Positions 32,730 through 44,588 of a stretch of 64,000 bases of DNA are shown here, piece after piece (position 1 is the first letter of the stretch; each line of letters starts with the position of its first letter). This DNA is from Elymus sibiricus. Taxonomy: Eukaryota > Streptophyta > Magnoliopsida > Poales > Poaceae. A program made the position numbers and the translations under genes. Location of the stretch: the NCBI GenBank assembly GCA_039707655.1, contig CM077668.1, forward strand, positions 67,473,086 through 67,537,085, written 5' to 3'. The notes below the pieces were generated by a model. That model searched no databases. It saw nothing but the letters and a program-made list of their open reading frames with translations, and had not been told where the DNA came from.

Positions 32730-33239
32730 GTAAATCTCAGTTTCCCACTCTGACTTATGTTCCTGATTCACTACACCATGACAAAAACTTAGGGGCAATT
32801 AACTGCCAGGAATGAGCAAACATTTGGGGCAATTAAGTGCCGGCAAAGCTTTGTGGGCCGGGCAAGACTATGTAAGTCAATTTAACTGCCGGGAATGATT
32901 TATCTAGACGGGCAGGCCAACTGCCGGCCTCGTTAGGGTCAGCCCATATGCCCCGGAATCTTTTTTGGGGTAAACGCACCGCCGGTAACCCGCGGCGCGG
33001 CCCAAAAAAGCGCGCGAGGCAGTCGCGGGAAAACGAAAAATTAGAAGGCACTCGAAGCCCACGCGACCTTATTTTTTCCCCTTCTCCATATCTCAGCCGC
33101 TCTCCCTCCCTCGTCTCCAGCTAGCTGCCGCATCTGCATCTCTCTCGCCTTCCACGCCGCCAACCCTAGCGCCGTCGCTGACTCGCCTATGTGTCCTTGC
33201 CGCCCCGCCCACCGCCCCCATTCCTTCATCACACTAGTA

Positions 33240-33455
33240 GAAAAAGGGCCTTTAGTCCCGGTTCGTAAGGGCCTTTAGTCCCGGTTAGGCAACCGGGACT
33301 AAGGAGTCGGGACTAAAGGCCCCCCTTTTTAGTCCCGGTTGTGTTACGAACCGGGACTAAAGGGGCTCCACGTGGCCGTTCGTGGGCGCTCAGGCAGGAG
33401 GACCTTTAGTCCCGGTTCGTAACACCAACCGGGACTAAAGGCCTCCATGCGTCAG
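33240..33455. repeat. CACTA B sub-terminal repeats (downstream end)
   Basis: Direct and inverted TTTAGTCCCGGTTCGTAA copies, as in A. The other terminus of B has the same repeats at 54920-55175 with hairpins around GGTTGGTGTCT. Confidence 0.85.
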
Positions 33456-33469
33456 GCGCTGCCAAGCGC

Positions 33470-33535
33470 TGGGGTTTAGGGTTTTGGAGGGTTTTGGAGG
33501 GGTTTAGGGTTTTGGAGGGTTTAGGGGTTTCATTT
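33470..33535. repeat. Telomere-like TTTAGGG/TTTGGAGGG degenerate repeat
   Basis: GGTTTAGGGTTTTGGAGGG repeats with a ~20-30 bp rhythm about 200 bp inside the CACTA B end. It resembles plant telomere repeats (TTTAGGG) but is mixed and short. The stretch 33536-33800 is AT-rich with no gene. Confidence 0.6.
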
Positions 33536-33800
33536 TGTGTTTCCCTTTTCTTTTTGTGTTTACCATTCAATTCTTTTTCATTTAGGGTTTTCATTTTTAT
33601 TTTATATTTTCCATTCAACTCGACGCTACTACATATAGCAATGAAGGAACCATTACACAACATCGTCATGAATATAGAGAAGTGACCTCTTTCTCCGTGC
33701 TTGGTCGAACAACAAGTTTTCGTATATATATTCGACGCTACTACATATAATACACGTTCATGCATATATACAATATAATATCTCTTACGATCCCTAATAT

Positions 33801-35157
33801 CTAATTACCAAAATTCCCTTCCAATTCCCGATGGTATTCTCCGGTTTTAGATATGACCTCTTTAAGTAAGAATCCCGTCAATTCCTCTTGAATTGCCTTT
33901 ACGCGATCCTTTGGTAGGAGATCGTCCCGCATCCGTTCGATCTAATTTAAAGAAGGGGGTCAATATATATGAATGAAACTCAACACAATTGATGGTAATA
34001 AAATAAAATTGTGAATATTGTTTACGTACTTCAAGTTTTTCTAAAATTCTGCCCTTCTCACAGGTCGTCTGGCGAATGAACTCGCAAACGTAGTATCCAC
34101 ATAAATTATTCCCGTCTCCCTGCCTCAAGCACTTTACGAGAATAGAGTTCAATCAAAATAATAATCAAGCATGATAATGGTATTGAAACTAGAATCAAAG
34201 AGATGCGCGGACCTAGCTAGTACTACTTACATTGAGTTGTCGAAATTGCAGCTCCTTTTTCCATTCACCCCTAACCTTCTTGGTGAACCGTTTCCAAACC
34301 CTGCCCGGCAAAGAAAATGAATAAAGGAGTTATTAATTACTTGATATCAGGAAATGAACAAAAGTTGCCGATATAGTGCGATAATGATTGAAATTACCTC
34401 TGGAGCAGTTCACTCAGGTCCGCCCACATCTTAGGGTCTTTACGTTTCGAGTCCATGACAAGTACTACTCCTGCGTCAACCTGAATGACTAGCAGAATAA
34501 AGTGGAACCTGCGCACGCATAACTCATCAATTACACTTAACATCGAGTAAGCGAAACAGAATGTGTACAAGACAGTAATACTCACTTGAAGTTGTAAGGA
34601 AATAGTATTTCCCTTCTGATTTGTTGTTCAATTAACGCCCTTAGCAAGTTATCCTCTGTTTCCTTGGGGTTGTGTTATACCGTATATTCATGTATGTTAT
34701 TTGGGTTAATGAACCCAATGTCATAGATTTGTCCTGTTTTGCATTTGAGAATCTTCATTCTGCATAATATAGTGAGGATAATTATACATGCAATGAACGA
34801 GCTGGGCTAGAGACTTAATTACAGAAATAATACTTACAGACAATAGCAACTGACGATAGATTTGTCGAGGGCGTCTTGATTGTATAACTGAAATAATTCA
34901 TCAAATTCAATGTACATCTCCTCGTCTCCATTGAAGTAATGCTCATTTTTAATTTCCACCATGAGATAGTTGCTCCCTTCCTTTGAGGCTTTCATGTACC
35001 ACTCATGCAATCTTCGCATTTGTGTTGGTAGAAGCTGGACCTCCTCAGGTCTGACGAGAGACTTCCCGTGCTGGTATTTGTATGCTAAATCAGCCATGGG
35101 GAACCCTACCTGCTCGCCTAAGTATTGACCAAGAGTGGCCGCTACCTCCGGATCATA
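33801..35157 (-). pseudogene. CACTA B second gene, 3' part: Ulp1/C48-like protease domain
   Basis: This continues the gene broken by element C. Exon pieces on the minus strand are 35157-34838, 34759-34586, 34508-34398, 34300-34231 (70 nt), 34131-34030 (102 nt) and 33941-33801, all with GT-AG borders and phases matching CACTA A. Protease-like residues are His in FHFILLVI, Asp in VLVMDS, Gln/Asn in QGDGNN and Cys in LCGYYVCEF. The exon at 34759 carries an in-frame TAA near 34680. Catalytic positions are inferred from the C48 family pattern. The segment shared with A just before (LVRPEEVQLLPTQM...LHEWYM) supports the assignment. Confidence 0.8.
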
Positions 35158-35344
35158 CACTACAAGAAATATGTCAACTTGTGACCTTCTGTCAGTGACC
35201 TTGGAAGAAATGGTCATAAATCTACGACCATTTGATACCAATTGGTCATAAGCTGTTTGGGGGCTCCAAACCCTAAACCATAACGACCATTTTGGTCAGA
35301 AAGGTCGTGATTTCCTTACACGAAATGGTCGTAAAGCAGACAGC
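35158..35344 (+). repeat. Left terminal inverted repeat of element C
   Basis: It pairs with 44401-44588, differing at only a few positions (for example CTTGG/CCTGG and GGTCATAAA/GGTCGTAAA). It contains at least four inverted AATGGTCGTA-type motifs. Confidence 0.9.
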
Positions 35345-37799
35345 TTGCAACCATCAATATTGGTCACTGAATGGTCATTGTTTGTCATTTGTGACCTTTT
35401 TGTGACCAAAAACAATTGGTCAAAAGCTGGCCGTCTTTAATGAAACTTAACGACCTTCTTTGTGAAATGGTCGTAGAAGGTTACAACCAAAATAAAAGGT
35501 CGTAGATTTTAAGACCAATTGTTTTGGTCACTGGCAGTCTGCCCAGACCACGTCAGATCCAACGTGGCAAGCTGACGTGGCAAAATTACGACCAAACGAA
35601 ATGGTCGTAGATCAAAATCAGCCCGGTCCGGTCTAGCTGTCTCTATGGGCCGAGCCCAATAATTCTGCCCATTTAATATATATTTTTTCCCTGTTAAATT
35701 TGGGCCGTATCCATTTCTCAGCCTTTTTACAGTCCATTTCTTATTTAGGCCTCAACCTTTTTTCGGTCCATTTCTTTTTAAATTCGGCCTTTTTGTGCTT
35801 TTTTACAGATCATTTTTTCAAATCATTCCAGTCACATTTAATAGATTATTCCAGACAGTGGTCCCGGTCATCAATTTTCAATTTTTCGCATATTTGTACA
35901 TAATCAGTATACTAATCAGAAAAGGAGAAACCTCATGAAAATCTTCAAATTAACAGCGAAAATTAGTCTATTACAATGTACCACTCGGAACAGATAAGAG
36001 AGCAAATGAAATTCCATATTCTTCACGCTTCACCCAGATTAGCATACAATACCACACAATCACAATACAACACTTCACAAGTATAACGACCTGCAAGAAT
36101 TTCTTCATTTCTTCACACTTCTTCGGTCCGTCGTGAGCCTGTTGACATTAGAATGCATACCCTCGAGTGATGGGTTATTGCAGCGGTGGTCCACAGAGAT
36201 GCCACTAGTAGATCAAGGTTCTTTGGGATTCCTGCTGCCTGCAGTTGCAGCATACATATGTCAGTAGACAGAAAATTGACAATGCAAACTAAATGGAAAG
36301 CCATCATAGTTTCTCAGGAGAAGGAATCCCTTCAATTTAGCATCTGTGTGTAAGAACTCAAACTCTAATGCACCATTCATTTCAAAGTAGAAAACAAAAT
36401 ATGGCATGCAGATATTAATTCTACATACAAGGCATGTAATCAAGTGGATTCTATTATCTTGTAAAGCAACATATTATTTTAATAGTACATGTCAGGATGT
36501 ATACCAAATGATCACTCCGATGATACAACATCCCACATGGGTAATTCAAAGATGGAGGAAGCAAAATGAAGGGGGCGGGGGATGATCACCTTGGGCTCCT
36601 CAAGTGTAAATCATCTGTCGGCCCTGGCATTCATGTTGTACTTAAGAGTCTGGCATTGCACAGTTGGGCGAATAGGTCCAGAGTTAGCCATTTTTGGCAA
36701 GCTGTACATGAAACAAGAAAATGTAAGATGATGGTTCTGGAAAAATAGTAAAGTTGCAACCAGATTCAAAGAAAATAGAACAACAAGGTCATGCCATGAC
36801 CAAATCCTAACCAGAATGCATTTAATAAAATGGATTGCTTCTGGCTGCTGTACTAGTATATATATATATACGTGCTAACAACATGAAGGTTCCATCAGGC
36901 CATGATCAACTACTCCAAACCATTGCGTGCTTTGCAAAAAAAATACTAGATGAATCTCACTAACAGGAGCACTAGGTGATTAATGGAAGAAGTAATCAGC
37001 AGATTACACAGTGAACAAGTGAAGGATTTAAATCTCTCCCCGTGGAAGAACTAAGTCGATGAAGACATGCAGCAGCAGGAGGAGAAGCCTTTCATCATTG
37101 GTTTGGTCGGGTCGACGCCGGAAAGAGCGCTAATGTACATAATCAGCACCCGAGCGGCTCAACCCCTCTGTCCCCAACCTCAACTCGCTCGTGCGGCTGC
37201 TGCAGTTGGATGCAAGTGCGTAAATACAACATACTTTGCATCATATATCTAGACTATAGCATCATATTCTCACCAGCATTTGTGCATCAAAATCACTACT
37301 GAAAATAAAAAGATGGCATGTAGTAATAGTAACAGGCTGCTGTAGTAGTATATATTTATGGTAGATCAATAGCACATCATGAACTTTCCATCAGGTTGCA
37401 TGTAGTACTACTCCAAATGTACAAATTTTCTAGCTAGCGTATGAGCCATACTATTTTATGCTAATGTATGGGCATACAAGATGCAGTAAAGAGAGCTCAT
37501 ATAGTTCATTGAGCACAAATTAACAAGCCAAGATAACCTGGTATATGGATATCATCAAATTGTTGCATATCAGACTGCTGATAAATATTGCATGTAGTGT
37601 TTTAACTAGACATCATTCTAGGGAGGAACCAAACAGTGGAATGAGATACATAGCACGGATAAATTATTAACAACCATGACCATTAACCAATAAACTACAA
37701 CAGAATCGGGCACATCGGACTTGGAACAATAACGGGATTGCATCTGGATCACAATATGACCTACACACAAACAAATGGCACTGATACGTGAAGGAGGGG

Positions 37800-38610
37800 A
37801 GGGATTCACCCTGGAGGAGGTACTAGCAGGCGGCGTCCTTGACCCAGAGCTTATCGATGTCGACGGCTTCCTTCCTGCTGCCGGCTTGCAGTTCTTTGTC
37901 GAAGGTAGGCCACCACCGCAGTGACCGCCATCCGCTGTAGCCGAGGTCAGAGACGCCGGTTCCGTGCAGGGCTCCACCTCCAGCCCAAGCTCGCGTCAGG
38001 GGGTGCCTGCAGAGAGAGAGTGATATACTGAGAGAGATATTGAGGGAGCAGCGAAATAGATAGAGGCGGGCAGATCCGGCAACCCCATGGAAAGATTCCC
38101 CACACCAATTGACTATAAACAACAACAGTTTGCACAGAGCAAGAGAGAGAGAGAGGGAGGGACGGGAGGGGCTTACTTAGGGCGGGGTGAAAGCAGAAGC
38201 GCAGGGGATGCGGAGCCGCGCGAGGAGGGAACTTGGGGGAGAGCAGCGCCGGCGGCAAGGGTTCGCCGTCGCCTGCAACGGGTCGTTGGCGCCGCCATGG
38301 GGTGCTCGCGGTAGGAGGCTTGCGGATCCATCGGCGTCGAAGATGGACGGCTGGTCTTGGTGTTGGCTGGTGAAGACGTCGGGGTCCTCCAACTCCGTCC
38401 GTGAGGTCCCAATCAGCGGCACGACGCTTCGACCGCGAACCCTAACCCTAACAGAGAAGGAGGAGGGAGTTTGTGCGTGTCCAGACGTGGAGATGGAGGC
38501 GGGCGACGTAGGTAGGGAGGGAAGGTGAGGGGAGGGTGGCGCACGGCGGCGACGGGCAAGGTCGGCGGTGGGTGGGTGGGGGCGGCGGCCATGTTCGCAA
38601 AGGGAGGGTG
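37800..38610 (-). other. GC-rich gene-like block inside element C (possible captured gene)
   Basis: Read on the minus strand, a CT-rich leader precedes an ATG in ATGGCCGCCGCC (~38593), then GC-rich exon-like sequence with telo-box motifs (AACCCTAACCCTAAC, ~38437-38455), a GTAAGC donor-like site (~38180), an intron-like stretch rich in CTCTCTCTCT ending in GCAG (~38005), and a further GC-rich part to 37800. Open frames are short and interrupted, and I recognise no protein. It has the shape of a captured host promoter and 5' exons or of a non-coding leader, but this is inference only. Confidence 0.35.
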
Positions 38611-38860
38611 AGTGAATCGCGGCAGGGGCGGATCGAGATCAGGGAGGGTTGGGGGTGGCGGTTGTGGGTGCGTGGGGGCTGTGTTTGGGCTACGTGGGTG
38701 AGAGGATGAGGGGGTGAGGGCTGCCGTTGGATCCAGGAGTATCCGACGGTGTTTGATGCATGATCCGCGTGAGATGCCCATGGACCAATCAAAACGCAGC
38801 AACCACTTTGAAGACCTTATGACCATCTAAATTGGTCGTAATCGATTAAAGATAAGTTTT

Positions 38861-41800
38861 TTTCACGAAAAATTCATTTTCCATGTTTTGAGTGCCCAAA
38901 ATGAGTTTTTTTTTGTGAAGGACCTACCAAATATTTGTGGCAAAATTGGACCACATCAATTTTCTAAAATATTAGATCATATTTAATGTACAGTTGACCA
39001 AATGGTTGGTGTCAAAAGCTTTCGATCTACCTCTCGTGAAAAAGACAAATTCCCGTCGATTCAGTAGGAAGCGGGTCAAATTTGAACTACAGTTGCCTCA
39101 TAGTTTGCTCTTTATTTTTTCCAAAAATCATTTATAGGTACTAAAGTATCTATTTCATCAGAGATACTCCAAAAGTTTTGCAATATTCAACCCCTAGCTA
39201 CGGACGGTCATGCCCGCCGTTTTGACCGCATTTTGAGACGGGCATAAAAAATTCAAACAAAATCAAAAAATTGAAAACCTTCGCATTGTGTCATTATATG
39301 TGACCTAGTTTCCAGAAAAAATAACAAACTTGGACTACGGCAAATGTCTTTAAAAAGTGTTCTCAGAAACGAGCTATCATGTATGAAAATCCATGGCTTT
39401 CAAGGCAAATGACCAATGTTATGGCAACATTCATGGCATAGTTTTGTTCAAATTGTACCATATTTTGCACAAGTTTGCATCTTGGATTGGCAAACAATGT
39501 TGCCAAAGGGAGTTTTCATTTTCTTTGCACGAAAAATCCATTTTCCATTTTTCGAGTGCCCAAGATGAGTTTTTTTGTGAAGGACCGACCAAATATTTGT
39601 GGCAAAATTGGACCACATCAATTTTCTAAAATATTAGATCATATTTAATGTACAGTTGACCTAATGGTTGGTTGTCAATAGATTTCGATCTACCTCTTGT
39701 GAAAACGACAAATTCCCGCCGATTCAGTAGGAAGCGGGTTAAATTTGAACTACAGCTGCCGCATAGTTTGCTCTTTATTTTTTCCAAAAATCATTTATAG
39801 GTACATAAGTATCTATTTCATCAGAGATACTCCGAAAGTTTTGCAAGATTCAACCCCTAGCTACGAACGGTTATGCCCGCCGTTTTGACCGCATTTTGAG
39901 ACGGGCATAAGAAATTCAAAAAAAATTGAAAAAATTGAAAAACTTCGCATTGTGTCATTATATGTGACCTAGTTTTCAGGAAAAATAACAAACTTGGACT
40001 ACGGCAAATGTCTTAAAAAAGTGTTCTCAGAAACGAGCTATCATGTATGAAGATCCATGGCTTTCAAGGCAAATGACCAATGTTATGGCAACATTCATGG
40101 CATAGTTTTGTTCAAATGATACCATATTTTGCACAAGTTTGCATCTTGGATTGGGAAACAATTTTGCCAAAGGGAGTTTTCATTTTCTTTGCACGAAAAA
40201 TTCATTTTCCATTTTTTCGAGTGCCCAAGATGAGTTTTTTTGTGAAGGACCTACCAAATATTTTTTGCAAAATTGGACCACATTAATTTTCTAAAATATT
40301 ATACCATATTTAATGTACAATTGACCTAATGGTTGGTTGTCAATAGCTTTCGATCCACCTCCCGTGAAAAAGACAAATTCCCGCCGATTCAGTAGGAAGC
40401 GGGTTAAATTTGAACTACAGCTGTCGCATAGTTTGCTTTCTATTTTTTCCAAAAATCATTTATAGGTACATAAGTATCCATTTCATAAGAGATACTCCGA
40501 AAGTTTTGCAAGATTCTACCCCTAGCTACGGACGGTCATGCCCGCCGTTTTGACCGCATTTTGAGACGGGCATAAGAAATTCAAAAAAAATCAAAAAATT
40601 TGAAAACCTTCGCATTGTGTCATTATATGTGACCTAGTTTCTAGGAAAAATAACAAACTTGGACTACGGCAAATGTCTTAAAAAAGTGTTCTTAGAAACG
40701 AGCTATCATGTGTGAAGATCCATGCCTTTCAAGGCAAATGCCCAATGTTATGGCAACATTCATGGCATAGTTTGTTCAAATGATCTCTTATTGTGCACAA
40801 GGATGCATATTGGAATGACAAACAATGTTGCCTAAGGAAGTTTTCACTTTCTTTGCACGAAAAATTCATTTTCCATTTTTAGAGTGCCCAAAATGGATTT
40901 TTTTGTGAAGAACCTAGCAAATATTTGTTGCAAAATTGGACCAAATCAATTTTATAAAATATTAGGCCATATTTAATGTACAATTGACCAAATGGTTGGG
41001 TGTCAAAAGCTTTTGATCCACCTCTCGTGAAAAAGACAAATTTCCGCCGATTCAGTAGGAAGCGGGTCAAATTTGAACTACAGCTGCCTCATAGTTTGCT
41101 CTTTATTTTTTTCAAAAATCATTTGTAGGTACATAAGTATCTATTTAATAAGAGAAACTCCAAAAGTTTTGCAAGATTCAACCCCTAGCTACGAACGGTC
41201 ATGCCCGTCGTTTTGACCGCATTTTGAAACGGGCATAAGAAATTCAAAAAAAAATCAAAAAATTGGAAAACCTTTGCATTGTGTCATTATATGTGACCAA
41301 GTTACCAGGAAAAATAATAAACTTGTAATATGGCAATTATTTTTAAAAAGTGTTCTCAGAAATGAGCTATCATGTGTGAAGATTCATGGCTTTCAAGCCA
41401 AATGATCAATCTTATGGCCACATTCATGGCATAGTTTGTTCAAATGATCTAATATTGTGCACAATTTTGCATCTTGGAATGACAAACAATGTTGCTTAAG
41501 GAAGTTTTCATTTTCTTTGGACGAAAATTTCATTTTCCATTTTTTTAGTGCCCAAAATGAGTTTTTTTGTGAAGGACCTACCATATATTTGTTGCAAAAT
41601 TGGACCAAATCAATTTTATAAAATATTAAGCCATATTTAATGTACAATTGACCAAATGGTTGCATGTCAAAAGCTTTGATCCACCTATCGTGAAAAAGAC
41701 AAATTTCCGCCGATTCAGATGGAAGCGGGTCAAATTTGAACTGCAGCTGCCTTATAGTTTGCTCTTTATTTTTTCCAAAAATCATTTCTAGGTACATAAG

Positions 41801-42484
41801 TATCTATTTAATCAGAGAAATACCAAAAGTTTTTTAAGATTCAACCACTAGCTAGGAACGGTCATGCCCGCCGTTTTGACCGCATTTTGAAATGGGCATG
41901 AAAATTTCAAAAAGAATTGAAAAATTGAAAAACCTTTGCATTGTGTCATTATATGTGACCAAGTTACCAGGAAAAATAATAAACTTGTAATACGGCAATT
42001 GTTTAAAAAAAGTGTTCTCGGAAATGAGCTATCATGTGTGAAGATTCATGGCTTTCAAGCCAAATGATCAATCTTATGGCCACATTCATGGCATAGTTTG
42101 TTCAAATGATCTCATATTATGCACAAGGGTGCATCTTGGAATGGCAAACAATGTTGCCTAAGGAAGTTTTCATTTTCTTTGGACGAAAATTTCATTTTCC
42201 ATTTTTTGAGTGCCCAAAATAAGTTTTTTTTGTGAAGGACCTACCATATATTTGTTGCAAAATTGGACCAAATCAATTTTCTAAAATATTAGGCCATATT
42301 TAATGTTCAATTGACCAAATGGTTGCGTGTCAAAAGCTTTGATCCACCTCTCGTGGAAAAGACAAATTTCCGCCGATTCAGTTGGAAGCGGGTCAAATTT
42401 GAACTGCAGCTGCCTTATAGTTTGCTTTTTATTTTTTCAAAAAATAATTTCTAGGTACATAAGTATCTATTTAATCATAGATAC
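38861..42484 (+). repeat. 664 bp tandem array, about 5.5 copies
   Basis: CACGAAAAATTCATTTTCCA-type starts recur with the G of CACG at 38867, 39531, 40195, 40859, 41523 and 42185, a period of 664 (last 662). Units share GACAAATTCCCGCCGATTCA, GGTCATGCCCGCCGTTTTGA and AACGAGCTATCATGT. The array stops abruptly at 42484 inside the sixth unit. There are no supported ORFs. The last units look more diverged from the first ones than neighbours do from each other. Confidence 0.95.
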
Positions 42485-42749
42485 ATGGTGTGGTGGCGAG
42501 ACGTCGAGGTTTGGACGGTGGCCGAGGGCCCCAACTCCAGAGCGCGTAAACTGGCATGCCAGCCGCGTGGTCACCGCGTGACCGTGGCATTGCCACGCGT
42601 TCTGGGCGGCCTAGGCATGTCTAGTGGGTTGGGAACTCCCCCGGTAGGTGTTAGGAAGAAGAATACAATAGAAGAATCTCACGAGGAGACTGAACTAAGC
42701 TCAAACATGAATTAGCAGCCAAGTGTTTGATTAGCGGTGGGGGAAATGC

Positions 42750-44150
42750 ACATGTCCAATGGGCCTGAGTTTTGGCTAAGGATGATCATCTACTAAGGAG
42801 ACTTTCTTGGCAAATTTGCAACTCAAATGGAGGAGCCTAGGTGGCACTTGCTTTGCAAAGTACCACACTGGAAAGAAATATGGATGTTGAAGCTGGGCTC
42901 AAATGAACAAATGGATTGAGCTGAAATTTGGTGAAGGATGGTCATTTGGGCATAGGAAAGCACTGTAAAAATTTGATACCATTTGGACATGCCAAAGTGG
43001 TACTTCCTTCACAATGCTCTTCTTTGGACAGAAATTTGGGAAAATTATTGAGAGAAATTGGCTAAATTAAATGAGCTCAAATTTGGTGGAGGGAAGTTAT
43101 ATAGGTAGGAACATGCCCTGGTAAAGTTTCAGCAATAATTAAGCAATATAAAATATAGTTTCTTCACAAACTGAAAATATGACCAGAATAAAATATTGGA
43201 TGATGAGCTCACATGAATTGCTGGATAGATCTCAAATTTTGTGGAGAGTAATGATTTGAGCATATGGAAGATTTGGAAAAATCTCAAATCATTTGGATAA
43301 TCCTAGCTAGTACTTCCTTCACAAAGTTTCTCTTTGGATAGAAACTTTGGAAATTTGCTGAGGAATATTTACTAGGCAAATGGAGCTGAGTATTGGCATG
43401 TGGCAATGATTTGGATATGGAAGCGTGCCCAAAAAGTTTGAGGGCAATAGGAGGGGTCTAGATAGCACTTGCTTTGCAATGTGCCAATCTGGCCAGAAAA
43501 TAGAAATTGAAGCTGGGCTCACATAGATGATTTGATTGAGCTGCAATTTGGATGAGGATGATAATTTGGGCATATGAAGGCACTGTAAAAATTTCATACT
43601 ATTTGGATAAATAAAAATTGTACTTCCTTCACAATGCTCTCCACTGAACAGAAAATTGGGAAAAATATTGAGGGAAATTGGCAAAATTAAATGAGCTAAC
43701 ATTTGGTGGAGGGAGGTTCTATGGGCAGGGTCATGTCCTGGTAAATTTTCAGCAATTATAAAGCAATATAAAATATAGTTGCTTCCCAAACTGAAAATAT
43801 TACTATAAACAAAGATTGGATGGTGAGCTCACATGGATTGTTAGATGGGGCTCAAATTTTGTGGAGAGCTATTATTTGGGCATATAGAAGATATGGCAAA
43901 AATTCAACTCATTAGGATATGCCTAGCTAGTACTTCCCTCACAAAGCTTCTAGCTGAATAGAAACTTTGGAAATTTGCTCAGGAAGATTTACTAGGCAAA
44001 TGGAGATGAATTTTGTCATGAGGCAATGATTTGGATAGGAAAAATTGCCCAAAAATTTTGAGGGCAATCAAGAAAATATAAATAGCACTTCCTTCACAAA
44101 GTGCTGTTCTGAACAGAATAGGAAAATGAATATTCCTGAATTATTTTTGA
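42750..44150 (+). repeat. ~620 bp tandem array, about 2.3 copies
   Basis: GAAGCTGGGCTCA recurs at ~42889 and 43509, and TTGGTGGAGGGA at ~43091 and 43708. A third partial unit starts near 43980. Within each unit a shorter theme recurs (scattered TACTTCCTTCACAA and GGCAATGATTTGG), suggesting an older internal duplication. There is no coding signal. Confidence 0.8.
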
Positions 44151-44400
44151 ACTAGGCAAGGAAGGTTTTTGACATATTTGAGGAAGATATGATCCAAAGA
44201 ATTTATGAGAATTTTTTGGAAATTTTGGGAATGACAGAAATGTAGGCTGCTTCACAACCTAGGGCAAAAATTGACACATGGACATGACACATTGGCAAAA
44301 CTGATGAGGTGGCGCCTAGTCATAGCAATGCACCACAATTTACAAGGCTATGACCATCTATATTGGTCGTGATCAGCTAGAAATAAGGCAGCGGACCAGT

Positions 44401-44588
44401 GCTGTCTGCTTTACGACCATTTCGTGTAAGGAAATTACGACCTTTCTGACCAAAATGGTCGTTATGGTTTAGGGTTTGGAGCCCCCCGAACAGCTTATGA
44501 CCAATTGGTCTCAAATGGTCGTAGATTTACGACCATTTCTTCCAGGGTCACTGACAGAAGGTCACAAGTTGACATATTTCTTGTAGTG
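44401..44588 (-). repeat. Right terminal inverted repeat of element C
   Basis: Complement of 35158-35344. It includes the motif row TTTACGACCATTTCGTGTAA and ends in TTTCTTGTAGTG. Confidence 0.9.

Larger units (their letters stand above)
35158..44588. mobile_element. CACTA-like element C with 187 bp terminal inverted repeats, nested in the CACTA B gene
   Basis: It begins CACTACAAGAAATATGTCAA and ends with its complement; the inverted repeats agree at about 97% over ~187 bp. The termini are packed with AATGGTCGTA motifs in both orientations. The only flanking duplication I can justify is TA: the implied uninterrupted codons are GAT-TAT-GAT. There is no transposase inside, so it is non-autonomous. 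The interior has an AT-rich part (35700-37600), a GC-rich gene-like block (37800-38610) and two long tandem arrays (38861-42484 and ~42750-44150). Confidence 0.85.

Noticed and set aside
38861..42484. CRISPR-like or gene-cluster interpretation of the regular repeats
   Set aside because: The whole 664 bp unit is repeated with no spacers, in a plant transposon, with no supported ORF.
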